From a virus: a stretch of 30,529 nucleotides of DNA. A program made the translations under genes and the position numbers. The stretch is from IMG/VR virus record IMGVR_UViG_3300032287_002166, positions 1 to 30,529 of that record; one strand, 5' to 3'. Below are positions 1 to 8,857 of the stretch, piece after piece; within the stretch, counting starts at the first letter, position 1; each line of letters opens with the position of its first letter. Under the pieces are notes generated by a model, which saw nothing but the letters and a program-made list of their open reading frames with translations, was not told the DNA's origin and made no database searches.

Positions 1-321
1 ATAATTGAAATTATATCCATTAATTGGTCTTGAAACTTCTGGCTGAGTTGCAACAGGATATACAAGATTATAGTTTGTATTGTAATTTACAATTGGTCGA
101 GAAACTTCTGGTTGATTGGCTTGAGGATAAACTAAATTATAATTTGTGTTATAAAGTATTGAATATGTTGCACCTGGATTATTTCCAGAACCACCACGAC
201 CAGAAATAGTTGCAACATGACGTCCATAATCAATGACAAGGTTTGCTGGCGCGTTGAACGTTTGAGTCCCTCGCGATGGTCCAGGCAACCATGTTTTTTC
301 TAACTCATTATGTCTAGGCAT
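1..321 (-). CDS. Glycine-rich fibre-like structural protein, 3' end cut by window
   Basis: The reading frame starts at the ATG at 319-321 and stays open to the left edge, so 107 residues are visible and the C-terminus is missing. The first 50 residues contain GPSRGTQTF and then GRGGSGNNPGA, a short glycine/asparagine-rich stretch. From residue 56 a 23-residue unit, built around NYNLVYP and QPEVSRPI, occurs twice in tandem and a third copy begins at the edge. It is the last visible gene of the minus-strand tail operon, 6 bases after the stop of the fibre gene. Low complexity, tandem repeats and position suggest a virion fibre or surface decoration. That role is inferred, and I recognise no named family. 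Confidence 0.6.
   Translation of the reverse strand, partial: MPRHNELEKTWLPGPSRGTQTFNAPANLVIDYGRHVATISGRGGSGNNPGATYSILYNTNYNLVYPQANQPEVSRPIVNYNTNYNLVYPVATQPEVSRPINGYNFNY
19..156 (-). repeat. In-frame tandem repeat, two 69-bp units (23 residues each)
   Basis: Units lie at 88-156 and 19-87, and a third begins at 1-18. The two proteins differ at only a few positions, but many codons differ synonymously (for example TAT/TAC, TTA/CTT, CGA/AGA, CAA/CAG). The duplication is therefore not recent, and selection appears to act on the protein. Confidence 0.8.
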
Positions 322-327
322 AGTTTA

Positions 328-1782
328 TTATCGAGCGTCTTTGATTGATAGTGTTCCATAGAAGGTTACACCACCATCGATAGTTGTAAATGTCCAAACG
401 TCTGTTCTGCCTGCTGCTGATGTTGTTGCTGGTGGAACTTGACCACCCGCCCAATAAATCGTATTTCCCCAGGAAACTGTTTTGCCACCACCAGATCCTT
501 GAACGAGGATTAGCGTTACAGTCATTGCAGTTCCTGCAGGAGGTGCATTTGAGAAAGTGAATGTCGAACTTGATTGTAGATTATATCTGAACCAGTTAGA
601 GTTTGACAAGTTTACTGTTGTTGCGCCAGAAGAATTAGTATTTTGCAAGAAGTCTGTGTATGATCTTAATGTTGCAGTCACATTCGCAGATTGACCATTT
701 GCCAAGAATGTCCAAGAGTCTGTGACATCATTCCAGAGCAACTCAGCATTACCAGAAGCAGCAGAGCGTTGGACTCTAAATGTTCCGTTGCCATCAGTGG
801 TTGTTCCGAATCTTAGAGTGTATGTTGAGTCAGCAGTTGTCGCTGGTGCTTGAATTGGATCAAGAACAGTGAGCGTTGTGATCACAGCATTAATCATATT
901 CGCGTTTGCGATATTTGCAAGACTGCGTACAATTAAGTTACTTGTATTGATTCCATTGCCAACAAACACATTAGATGCAACGTTCACATTTCCTGATGTT
1001 GTGTTTTGTACTACTGCAACATTTCCTGCTGCGATATTCCAAGAGACAGCAACATTTGATCTGAATGATGCATTACCACCAACGTCCAACAATGAACCAA
1101 CATTTACAGTTCCAGTTACATTTGCGTTCTGAGAAATTGTAACATTTCTAGAAACTGCGAGATTAGAATATAAGTTTGTGTTTCCACCAACATCTAACAA
1201 ACTTGCTAGATTGACTGTGCCAGAAACGTTGGCGTTTTGTGAGAATGTTGCATTTGCGCCAACAGAAAGATTTTGAGATAAGGTTGTGTTTCCAGAAACT
1301 GCTAGAGTGCCGAGCACTGCAGCATTTAAAGAAATTGTGGCGTTTTTAGAAACAGCAAGATTAGAATAAAGTCTTGTATTGCCAGTAACTTCTAGTGTGT
1401 TTAATAGATTTACTGTTCCTGTCACGTTGGCATTTTGAGCCATCGTGGTATTTTTGCTAACAGACAAGTTACCAAAGAGAACGGTGTTACCTGGATTTAC
1501 TGTCAATTGGTTTGCAACAGAAGCATCATCTGTAACAATAAGGTCTGTAGTCGTAGTCGTGCCACCAACAAGAGCACTACCCGTTCCAGGAAGGGTTAGA
1601 ACAACGCCACCAGTTGATCGAGAAATAGTTACTGCACCATTTGCAACAGTGAAGTCGCTATTGTCTTTTACATAGTGCGCATTTCTGAGAATATTACGAT
1701 CTGAAATTAGATCATTACTGGCTACACGCCATTCGTCGAATGTATTTGTTACAGTAACAATTGAAATATTTGCGTTAGCCAT
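328..1782 (-). CDS. Tail-fibre-like structural protein with internal repeats
   Basis: This 484-residue protein is very rich in N, T, V, S and A and has no cysteine, a composition typical of trimeric beta-structured phage fibres. Residues 1-100 form a distinct N-terminal part that may attach to the virion. Residues 105-242 are four tandem units of 36, 30, 36 and 36 residues with recurring NLAVS, QNANVTGTVN and LLDVGGN motifs. Residues 243-290 are a degenerate continuation. The C-terminal 90 residues (GTAMTVTLILVQGSGGGKTV to the WTFTTIDGG and FYGT motifs) resemble a beta-sandwich tip found on many phage fibres. It starts inside the preceding coiled-coil gene, overlapping it by 8 bases. It could be a long or short fibre, or a baseplate-attached spike. 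The receptor cannot be inferred. Confidence 0.7.
   Translation of the reverse strand: MANANISIVTVTNTFDEWRVASNDLISDRNILRNAHYVKDNSDFTVANGAVTISRSTGGVVLTLPGTGSALVGGTTTTTDLIVTDDASVANQLTVNPGNTVLFGNLSVSKNTTMAQNANVTGTVNLLNTLEVTGNTRLYSNLAVSKNATISLNAAVLGTLAVSGNTTLSQNLSVGANATFSQNANVSGTVNLASLLDVGGNTNLYSNLAVSRNVTISQNANVTGTVNVGSLLDVGGNASFRSNVAVSWNIAAGNVAVVQNTTSGNVNVASNVFVGNGINTSNLIVRSLANIANANMINAVITTLTVLDPIQAPATTADSTYTLRFGTTTDGNGTFRVQRSAASGNAELLWNDVTDSWTFLANGQSANVTATLRSYTDFLQNTNSSGATTVNLSNSNWFRYNLQSSSTFTFSNAPPAGTAMTVTLILVQGSGGGKTVSWGNTIYWAGGQVPPATTSAAGRTDVWTFTTIDGGVTFYGTLSIKDAR
1057..1470 (-). repeat. Tandem repeat array inside fibre gene (4 units of about 90-108 bp)
   Basis: The units cover residues 105-140, 141-170, 171-206 and 207-242 of the fibre. 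The second unit is 6 residues shorter. The pattern suggests a repeated beta-strand ladder along a fibre shaft. The DNA is diverged, so this is a protein-level repeat rather than a recent expansion. Confidence 0.75.
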
Positions 1783-1990
1783 TTTGTCCTCGGTTCACCA
1801 GAACTTGCAATAATGATTTAATTTCAGCCATTTCGTTCTTTAGGGTATTTATCTCTGCGTCTCTGGTTTGATTTTCTCTATATTTACGAAGTTCATCTTC
1901 GTACTTCATCTTTTCGGTCTTATCCTTACAAAGCACAGCCATGTTATTTAAATCACGAGTGTACTTTGTTCCTTTGATATCATACTTCAT
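1775..1990 (-). CDS. Small coiled-coil protein of unknown function
   Basis: This 71-residue protein is highly charged. Residues 20-66 are a run of K, E, R and D with leucine/isoleucine/methionine spacing (INTLKNEMAEIKSLLQVLV) that fits a heptad coiled coil. It starts 3 bases after the stop of the 963-residue structural gene, and its end overlaps the fibre start by 8 bases, so it is probably translationally coupled to both. A short helical protein beside a fibre gene could be a fibre oligomerisation helper, a chaperone or a minor virion component. None of these can be chosen from sequence. I do not recognise a family. Confidence 0.6.
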   Translation of the reverse strand: MKYDIKGTKYTRDLNNMAVLCKDKTEKMKYEDELRKYRENQTRDAEINTLKNEMAEIKSLLQVLVNRGQNG

Positions 1991-1993
1991 ACA

Positions 1994-4885
1994 TCAACCA
2001 CCAGGAACAGCGATCACTTTGAGCGATTCAACACTTGGAACAACTGTTGGATCTTCAGCCGTTAAACGAATCTTAACTGCAAATTGCTTAAAGGTTCCGC
2101 CTAATGGCATTGTCTTAGATCCATCGAAGTATTCAATCTTGCCCTTTGTGAGAGAATGACGATACTCTAGCGAAACTCTCTTTGTTAAATCTGCAGAAGT
2201 ATTATCGCGCGACTTTGTCATGAGCTGCCATTTCTTGGTGATGAATGGATCAGAATCAAGAGCAGACAAGACCTTAATATAAACTTGAACATCTGTTCCT
2301 GCTGGCTTAATTGCATCTAGACGAATTATCAAGTCTCCAGAATCAAATCCATCTTCAAGAGTGACGATCTTTGTTTGATATTTTGCTAGGATGTTGCCAC
2401 CAGTTGAATCTGTTTCGCCACTAATCACAGCAGTGGCGTTTGATCCAACTCCAGCTTCCGCAATTGTAATCGTTGGAGTTGTGAAATATCCAGATCCTGG
2501 ATTAATAATATTAATTGCAACAACTTTGCCAGAAGATAGAAGCGCTGGTGTAACGTTTGCAGTTGCTCTATTCGATCCTACGTCTGGGGCACTAATAGTG
2601 ACAGCAATATTTGCTGCATTACTATGAGCGCCAGGACTTGTGACAGAAATTAGATTGTTTGCAATACCAGCATTATTGATAATATTCTGAAGTGTAAACA
2701 AATTCAAACGTTCGAAGTTTAGAATTGGTGAAATACGATCATCAGAAGTTGTCATCGTAACTTTGACATTAATAGATGCAGTGTTACCTGCTTTAATTAA
2801 TCTGCGGCGGCGAGTAGATGCACTTGAAATATTAAGATCTTTACCGAAGTTGTAGATCTCATTATTGTTCAAACGAATATAATCTGTGGCAGTTCCATCT
2901 GTCAACAATGTCTTCACTTCATAAGTGATAGAAGTTGGAGAGAATTGCTGCTCAGTAGAAGAAATTTTAACCATATCAAATACTGAGTTTGTGGAGAAAT
3001 CAATCGCAGTTCCAGTTGTCTTTGGATTCAATTCGAAGAATACAGTATTTGAACTGCTGTATGATGCTCTATTGATTTGGAACATCAAATCTTGATTTAG
3101 AATTGGATTCCAATTTGAGGCATTTTGAGCCTTGAAGAAGTTTCCAATATATGGCTGCTCAGAAATACGGCGAATGTTTCCAGAAGAGTCTGTGTATTCT
3201 TCACCAAGAGTTGCAGTCCAAACTTGATAATCACCAGATTCAGTGATTAGTTTGATTGCATACTCTGTTTCTGGGAGAAGATAAACTGGATCTGTGAATG
3301 TAAATCTTGTAAGGGTACTTGCATTTGCCAATGCTGGCGTATTTGAGGTTTTGATCAATGCTGGCTCAAGAGTTTTTGAGGCAATGATATCATTTCCAGG
3401 CAACCCACTCACTACAGGTGAGATTGCAACTGTAAATGGCAACAATTCTTCAGCATTTGTTGGTTTAGTCTTAAAGAATAAATCAATAGAAGTGATGTAT
3501 ACACCAAAGGCATTCTTCACTTCACCATTCAAAACTTGATTTGATCTTGGAGTGAAGAACGTTTGAGCCATAAATTTACGATCATCAACTTTTGATGTTG
3601 TTTGTGTGACTCGTTCTGGTGCACGTGCAGTGCTTGGTGATTGTTCACGCAGCACAATATTACGCGCATTCTCAACAGTATTTGTCTTACCAAGAGCAGT
3701 ATACTTTGCAACCGCTCTCATTTTATATGCGTTGTCGTTGTGTGTTGCAGTGTCAGTTACAGTAAACACACGCTCGCCAGTTAGCCAGCGAAGATTATTT
3801 TCTGATGGGATATGGAAAATGCCATAGAAACCACCGACATCATTAACCTTGTGCGTTCCAATTGAATACACTGTATTTGATGTGCAATGTTCTGGTAATG
3901 TTGTATCTAAAATTGCTTCAATGCCACCAGCAGCATTATTAGCAACAGTTCCAACAACAGTCGCTTTAAAGCCCATGTTTGTTCCAGAAACAATTGTAAT
4001 GCTGTTTCCAACAAGCGTTGACAATCCATCACGAGAAATATTGTTTGTTGCAATTACAATAGAACGAATTGGGCTGTTAGCAGTATTTGCTCCAACAACA
4101 ACACCAGACAATCCAGTGTATGCATTTGCAGCAGCGATTGTCAAAGTTTGAGATGAAGAGGTTGTTACTGTTTCACCAGCTGAGAAGCGATTATTGCCAT
4201 GAATATATGCAGCATCTTTAAGCGTGATATATCCATTTGTCAAGTTCCAAATACGATTTGTTGCTGCGTTTGTTAACGCTGTGTTGCATGCTCCAAGAAT
4301 TGGATCGACAACAAGAACACCGTTTGATGCATCGATCAACTGCCAGCTCTTGACTTTAGCCAAGAAATTATATTGTGGTTGTCGAACTCCTGTATAGAGA
4401 TCGAAGTAGAAAATTAGATTGTCAGGAGTTTGATAAATCAAATCTCCAGCACTATAATCGTTAACAGTTAGATCTGCAGAACCGCCACCCTTCTGAACTC
4501 GAATACTCAAGAAGTTATCATTAATATAAAGAAGGTTATCAGTTGATGTTAATGCGGATCCAAGAACTTCAGCATATGCCTTTGAGGTTGATCCATACAA
4601 TCCTTCATTAATTCTTAACGAAGAAAATGCAGTATTTGAAGTCACATTAATATAAGACGCTCTTTGACAAAAATCATTCACACGAACTTCATCGAAGAAA
4701 ATACTCGCATCGTTACCTGGTTTTAAATTGGTAATTGCAAAGTTAACATCATTTTCTCGAATAAATGGTGCAAGACCAGTCGTTGATCCAACTGTGATTG
4801 GATCATCTCGATCGATAAATCGAGGCAATTCAGCCTCTGCTGAACCGATGCGTGGTCTATTTCTTAAATGAACGGGATTGCCCAT
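1994..4885 (-). CDS. Large virion structural protein, tail/baseplate associated
   Basis: This 963-residue protein is of the kind found beside the DUF4815 gene in marine T4-like phages. I recognise the context more than a defined family. The N-terminus (residues 1-60) is an ordinary soluble domain with RPRIGSAEAELPRF. Much of the rest is beta-rich with many NTA/TNT stretches. Residues about 788-828 contain a glycine-tyrosine module (NPGSGYFTTPTITI followed by GVGSNATA) that also occurs in gp6, gp7 and gp8 here. The C-terminal 140 residues look compact (KKWQLMTKS, FDGSKTMPLGGTFKQFAVKI). A Shine-Dalgarno-like AGG lies just before the ATG. It follows the DUF4815 gene by 14 bases. It may be a peripheral baseplate or fibre-connector protein, which is an inference from position. 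Confidence 0.65.
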   Translation of the reverse strand: MGNPVHLRNRPRIGSAEAELPRFIDRDDPITVGSTTGLAPFIRENDVNFAITNLKPGNDASIFFDEVRVNDFCQRASYINVTSNTAFSSLRINEGLYGSTSKAYAEVLGSALTSTDNLLYINDNFLSIRVQKGGGSADLTVNDYSAGDLIYQTPDNLIFYFDLYTGVRQPQYNFLAKVKSWQLIDASNGVLVVDPILGACNTALTNAATNRIWNLTNGYITLKDAAYIHGNNRFSAGETVTTSSSQTLTIAAANAYTGLSGVVVGANTANSPIRSIVIATNNISRDGLSTLVGNSITIVSGTNMGFKATVVGTVANNAAGGIEAILDTTLPEHCTSNTVYSIGTHKVNDVGGFYGIFHIPSENNLRWLTGERVFTVTDTATHNDNAYKMRAVAKYTALGKTNTVENARNIVLREQSPSTARAPERVTQTTSKVDDRKFMAQTFFTPRSNQVLNGEVKNAFGVYITSIDLFFKTKPTNAEELLPFTVAISPVVSGLPGNDIIASKTLEPALIKTSNTPALANASTLTRFTFTDPVYLLPETEYAIKLITESGDYQVWTATLGEEYTDSSGNIRRISEQPYIGNFFKAQNASNWNPILNQDLMFQINRASYSSSNTVFFELNPKTTGTAIDFSTNSVFDMVKISSTEQQFSPTSITYEVKTLLTDGTATDYIRLNNNEIYNFGKDLNISSASTRRRRLIKAGNTASINVKVTMTTSDDRISPILNFERLNLFTLQNIINNAGIANNLISVTSPGAHSNAANIAVTISAPDVGSNRATANVTPALLSSGKVVAINIINPGSGYFTTPTITIAEAGVGSNATAVISGETDSTGGNILAKYQTKIVTLEDGFDSGDLIIRLDAIKPAGTDVQVYIKVLSALDSDPFITKKWQLMTKSRDNTSADLTKRVSLEYRHSLTKGKIEYFDGSKTMPLGGTFKQFAVKIRLTAEDPTVVPSVESLKVIAVPGG

Positions 4886-4899
4886 ATTTTTCTACCTAA

Positions 4900-7800
4900 T
4901 TAGAATTCTGATGATACGTCAGAGTTTAATAATGATAACGTTCCGCCACCAGCGGACAAGGAATTATTTAAATTCCATCCTTCAAAGTAATTAATATTAT
5001 CTATTAGCGCAGGATTAGTGTCCCCAGTCCAGTTTGAATTCAATGCTGTAAATGGATTAAATCCTGCTTGATAGATATTTAACGGTTGAGTATAGATTGG
5101 TTCAAAGTCTGTTGGCAAATTGGTGTATGCTGGAACAGGAATTGTATACTGATTTTGCACTTGTTCGCTTGATCCGCTTACAACATAATCTGCAGACTTG
5201 AAGTATCCACCGCCACCAATTTGTTGAACATATGTTTCGTCAATAACTTGATCTTCTTCTTTTGGTTTTTGCGGAACATCAACTTTTCTACCAAATGCAT
5301 TCAGAACTTCTGGTTGATGTTCAAGAGAATAGAAGTAATCACTTTCAGGTGTTAGAGCTGCAAACCCTTCGAACTTCGCAATAATTGCAGTCTGAACAAT
5401 TTCACTCTTTGTATTGGTATACAAACTCTGGCTCACCATTGATGTTTCAGTAAATGGTAGAGTTACAAACTTATCGCGAACATTTGTTGCAAATGGTGTT
5501 TTTGGCGACAGAGCATAGTTTTTAATGTCTCTGAAGCAAGATAACAATCCATTTTCAATTGAACATGCAAAATCATTTGACATGTCAACGATTGTCATAT
5601 CATTAAATTCATCAACAATTGTTCCATAGATTGGCTTATTAATTGTTGGTGTTTCTGGTGATTTTGGTGGATCGTTAATGACTTCGCTTTCTGATTCCTT
5701 CAACTTAACATATTCTTCAATTGCCTTTACTCGATCATCGATACGAGCAATATCCTTCATTGTGTATCGACGGTTTTCAATGAAACGCAAGTCAATTGAA
5801 CGAACAGAGGCAGTATACGGTGGAATGTACATCGTATAGATTGCCATTGAGTTTGTATCTTCAAATGGTTCTTGTGGAACTAGTGATGGAATTCCTGAAA
5901 GAACCTTAAACTCTTTATCCTTTGTTACAACCAACTTGTCAATACGTGGCAAGTAGAATTCATAGTCCAATTCCATTGAATCGGTTGGACGTTGAATAAT
6001 ACCACCAGTCAATTGAAGATTTGGTGTAATGATTTCGATGTGAGTGTTTGTTGCTGCAGCAGTAAATGGTGCGCTTACAGTTACTGCTGTCGCATTGATA
6101 ACTGCATTTACAGTGCGCATCTGACCATTAACCTTGATCATAGTTCCAGTAACAACTGGTGGCGCAAGAACATTTCCGCTTAATGATAGGTTTGCTGTAA
6201 CAGTATAGCCACCAGAAGAAACATTAACTCTGGCGTTGACGTTTGTCTTAAAGTATGGATCAACGACAAGACCAGAAGAGCGCAATGGGCGCATATCGAT
6301 GGAATCTCTAAGATTTACAAGATCGCCCTTTGAATTTTTATAGATTGGAATTTGCTCAGTTTCATATAACGTATTTGCATATGACTTGGCTGAGAGATAT
6401 CCAGAGCCAGAGTGTGTGAAGTAATCAAGAAGAACTACTGTCTGACCAGATGGAGGTTGTGCGCCTGGACGCAAAACAATTGATCCATGATCATAATATC
6501 CATCGCGCTGACCGCTATCAAACGCAAAACGCTCTGTAATATCAACCATGTTCGTAGTATTTGGAGCATGAGAAACATTTGCTGAATCATAAACCTTATT
6601 AATTCGAACGACGTCTGATAAGAACAATGATTGTTTCACATCTGGAATTTTGCTAACAACGTTTGCGCTTGTAAACCAAACAATGCCGTTTGATGAATTA
6701 ATTAGCACTTCAGAGAAACCAGTAACTGCTGTTGCTGATGCAAGAGTATCATGGACAGTTAGAGCAGCATTTGATGCTACAAGAGATTTAACTCGACGAT
6801 AGTTACCATTCGCATTTGTGATTTGTGTTGTTAAGTAGACGTCACCAGTGAATGAAGCACCTGATCCGTTATTAGTATAAATTGTGATAGATTGATCAGA
6901 AGTTCTGAATACGTTAGCAGCTCCATCTGTTAAATCGCGAATTGTTCCTGTGTTTGCACCAGAAGTTGGAACAACAATGATATTTTCTAGAATATCCGCA
7001 TCAGAAACAAGTTGTCCATTAGTTCCAAAATCAAATGTTTCGCTTCCTGTCAAACCAATCGTAATTGCACCATTTGAAGCAAATGATTGATTGCGGAGAA
7101 TATATCTTCTATAGAAATCGACACTCGTATCACTATCCCATTTGATGTAATCATTTGGAAGTCTGAAGACCATGCTGTCATATGAAGCGTCTTGAATAGA
7201 TGCTGCTCCGAGAGCATCTTTGCTTGTTATTGCAACATTTGCTTGTAAATTTGCAGTAGCAAAGGTGCTTGGGTTTGGAACGATAAATGCATTTGCAGTT
7301 GCAAGAGGCATTGAAATAGAGATCTGATCGCCAGAGACTACTGTTGACTTAAAATCTTTATCTACAACAGCAACTTTCGTTGAACCATTATAGTGAATAA
7401 TTTTTGCTGAGTTTCCGACTGCGCCAGTTGTGTTTACCAGCGTCACAATACCATTTACATATGCATTATTTACTGGTGAGAAATACGATGCAAGGTTCAC
7501 TGATTTTGTATTTTCAGCATTTGCGACGGTAACTGTTGTGATTGGTTGGAAATCAACTTCAGTTAAGTATGTGAAGTAGGTTGTCGTTGCACTTGTGCGA
7601 TCAAAGTTACGAATTCGAGCAGTACCAATTCGTGTAGCATAATAATTTGCTGTATTGCCATTCAATACAACGCCGTTATTTGCAACGCAGTGTATATCTA
7701 CCTTCTCGAGACCGCCAGCAAACACAACACCATTTGCACTACCAAAGACATTGTTCAACTGAATTCTATTTCCATAGAATATGCTCAAGTCATAATCTTT

Positions 7801-8841
7801 GCTTGAACGAGTTGTTCTTGCTCTTGTTGATGGAAGTTTAACTGTTCCAACTGTTTCGTATTCAAATCCGCGCACATAGCCCTTTCCTGGCTCAACATTA
7901 ATAATAAATGTTGATGTATTTTCAGCCGCTCCAATTGGAGTATTTGCTGACAGATTGACACGGAATGGTTTTACAACATAGTTTCCTGACTCATCGAAGG
8001 TGCGGCGCGCAAGTGTTTTTTCTAATTCTGAATAAATTGGATAACTTACTTGTTTTGTAACCACTCCATTTTCTACACGAAGCAATTCAAAGAAACGACG
8101 ATCATCAATCGAGTCAAGTGTTCTCTTTGTGAGATCTAAACTGAACTGATAACGATGCGCACCAGGAGCTTGATAGTTAAATGATTCTTGAGCTGGGTCT
8201 AATAATGCATTGTCGATCGACTCTGTGATAATTTCATCGTTGATTTGCAAACCAATACGATATGTTGGTGCGCTTGAATATGAATCTAGAACGATCGTTT
8301 GTGGAGCAACTCTAACGAAGAATCCATCGACGTAGAAAATGCCTTCGTTAATTGAAACAACAGATCCAGTTCCAGTTGCATTTGCAGAAATAGTGTTTGC
8401 AGAAGAACCACCCGCAGTTGAGATCGTTTGTGTGGTTGTGAACGAACTTCCTCGTAGATAACGAACAAGAAGAGTTCTATCTGTTGTCGAAGAAAAGGTC
8501 TGAATTACTTTTGCACGAGTTTTTGGACTACCTGAATTGAATACTGTAAGACCAATGAAGTCTTCTAGGTCAATATCGATACCGTTAAACTGTTGTTCAA
8601 GTTTAACATAACTGATTCCAGTGTCGAGCGTTAAGTGCCCACCGATAACTGGTGAGCCATCTTTGAAGATATGATCGCCAAACTGTTTGATCTGATTTTG
8701 AAGGATCGACTGAATCTGGGTTAATTCGCGAGCCTGAACTGCATATCCTGGACGAAACAAGATGCGCATGTAGTTTTGCTCAAACGCACCATTTGTCGCC
8801 TCAAAATCGTCCCAATATGGTTCTGCATTAAAATCTGCCAT
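4900..8841 (-). CDS. DUF4815-type baseplate/tail structural protein
   Basis: This 1313-residue protein begins with the hallmark of the DUF4815 family of marine T4-like phages: PYWDDFEA, then ILFRPGYAVQARELTQIQSI, then LQNQIKQFGDHIFKDGSPV within the first 70 residues. The long middle is beta-rich with many N/T/A stretches. Residues about 884-938 carry a small module (GTMIKVNGQMRTVNAV followed by TVSAPF) also seen in gp7, gp8 and the 655-residue protein. Residues about 1030-1075 (RFIENRRYTMKDIARIDDRV and onward) are helical and charged. The family is found in virions but its role is not established. Position after gp8 suggests a peripheral baseplate or fibre-network part. T4 itself has no obvious counterpart. 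Confidence 0.8.
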   Translation of the reverse strand: MADFNAEPYWDDFEATNGAFEQNYMRILFRPGYAVQARELTQIQSILQNQIKQFGDHIFKDGSPVIGGHLTLDTGISYVKLEQQFNGIDIDLEDFIGLTVFNSGSPKTRAKVIQTFSSTTDRTLLVRYLRGSSFTTTQTISTAGGSSANTISANATGTGSVVSINEGIFYVDGFFVRVAPQTIVLDSYSSAPTYRIGLQINDEIITESIDNALLDPAQESFNYQAPGAHRYQFSLDLTKRTLDSIDDRRFFELLRVENGVVTKQVSYPIYSELEKTLARRTFDESGNYVVKPFRVNLSANTPIGAAENTSTFIINVEPGKGYVRGFEYETVGTVKLPSTRARTTRSSKDYDLSIFYGNRIQLNNVFGSANGVVFAGGLEKVDIHCVANNGVVLNGNTANYYATRIGTARIRNFDRTSATTTYFTYLTEVDFQPITTVTVANAENTKSVNLASYFSPVNNAYVNGIVTLVNTTGAVGNSAKIIHYNGSTKVAVVDKDFKSTVVSGDQISISMPLATANAFIVPNPSTFATANLQANVAITSKDALGAASIQDASYDSMVFRLPNDYIKWDSDTSVDFYRRYILRNQSFASNGAITIGLTGSETFDFGTNGQLVSDADILENIIVVPTSGANTGTIRDLTDGAANVFRTSDQSITIYTNNGSGASFTGDVYLTTQITNANGNYRRVKSLVASNAALTVHDTLASATAVTGFSEVLINSSNGIVWFTSANVVSKIPDVKQSLFLSDVVRINKVYDSANVSHAPNTTNMVDITERFAFDSGQRDGYYDHGSIVLRPGAQPPSGQTVVLLDYFTHSGSGYLSAKSYANTLYETEQIPIYKNSKGDLVNLRDSIDMRPLRSSGLVVDPYFKTNVNARVNVSSGGYTVTANLSLSGNVLAPPVVTGTMIKVNGQMRTVNAVINATAVTVSAPFTAAATNTHIEIITPNLQLTGGIIQRPTDSMELDYEFYLPRIDKLVVTKDKEFKVLSGIPSLVPQEPFEDTNSMAIYTMYIPPYTASVRSIDLRFIENRRYTMKDIARIDDRVKAIEEYVKLKESESEVINDPPKSPETPTINKPIYGTIVDEFNDMTIVDMSNDFACSIENGLLSCFRDIKNYALSPKTPFATNVRDKFVTLPFTETSMVSQSLYTNTKSEIVQTAIIAKFEGFAALTPESDYFYSLEHQPEVLNAFGRKVDVPQKPKEEDQVIDETYVQQIGGGGYFKSADYVVSGSSEQVQNQYTIPVPAYTNLPTDFEPIYTQPLNIYQAGFNPFTALNSNWTGDTNPALIDNINYFEGWNLNNSLSAGGGTLSLLNSDVSSEF

Positions 8842-8857
8842 GGATGCTACCTATTCT

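Noticed and set aside
1846-1853. GATAAATA on the minus strand before the fibre gene
   Set aside because: One base off the late box and inside the coiled-coil gene. Such matches are expected by chance in AT-rich DNA.
3849-4151. 100-codon open frame on the plus strand
   Set aside because: Antisense to the 963-residue structural gene, with no start signal or recognisable motif.
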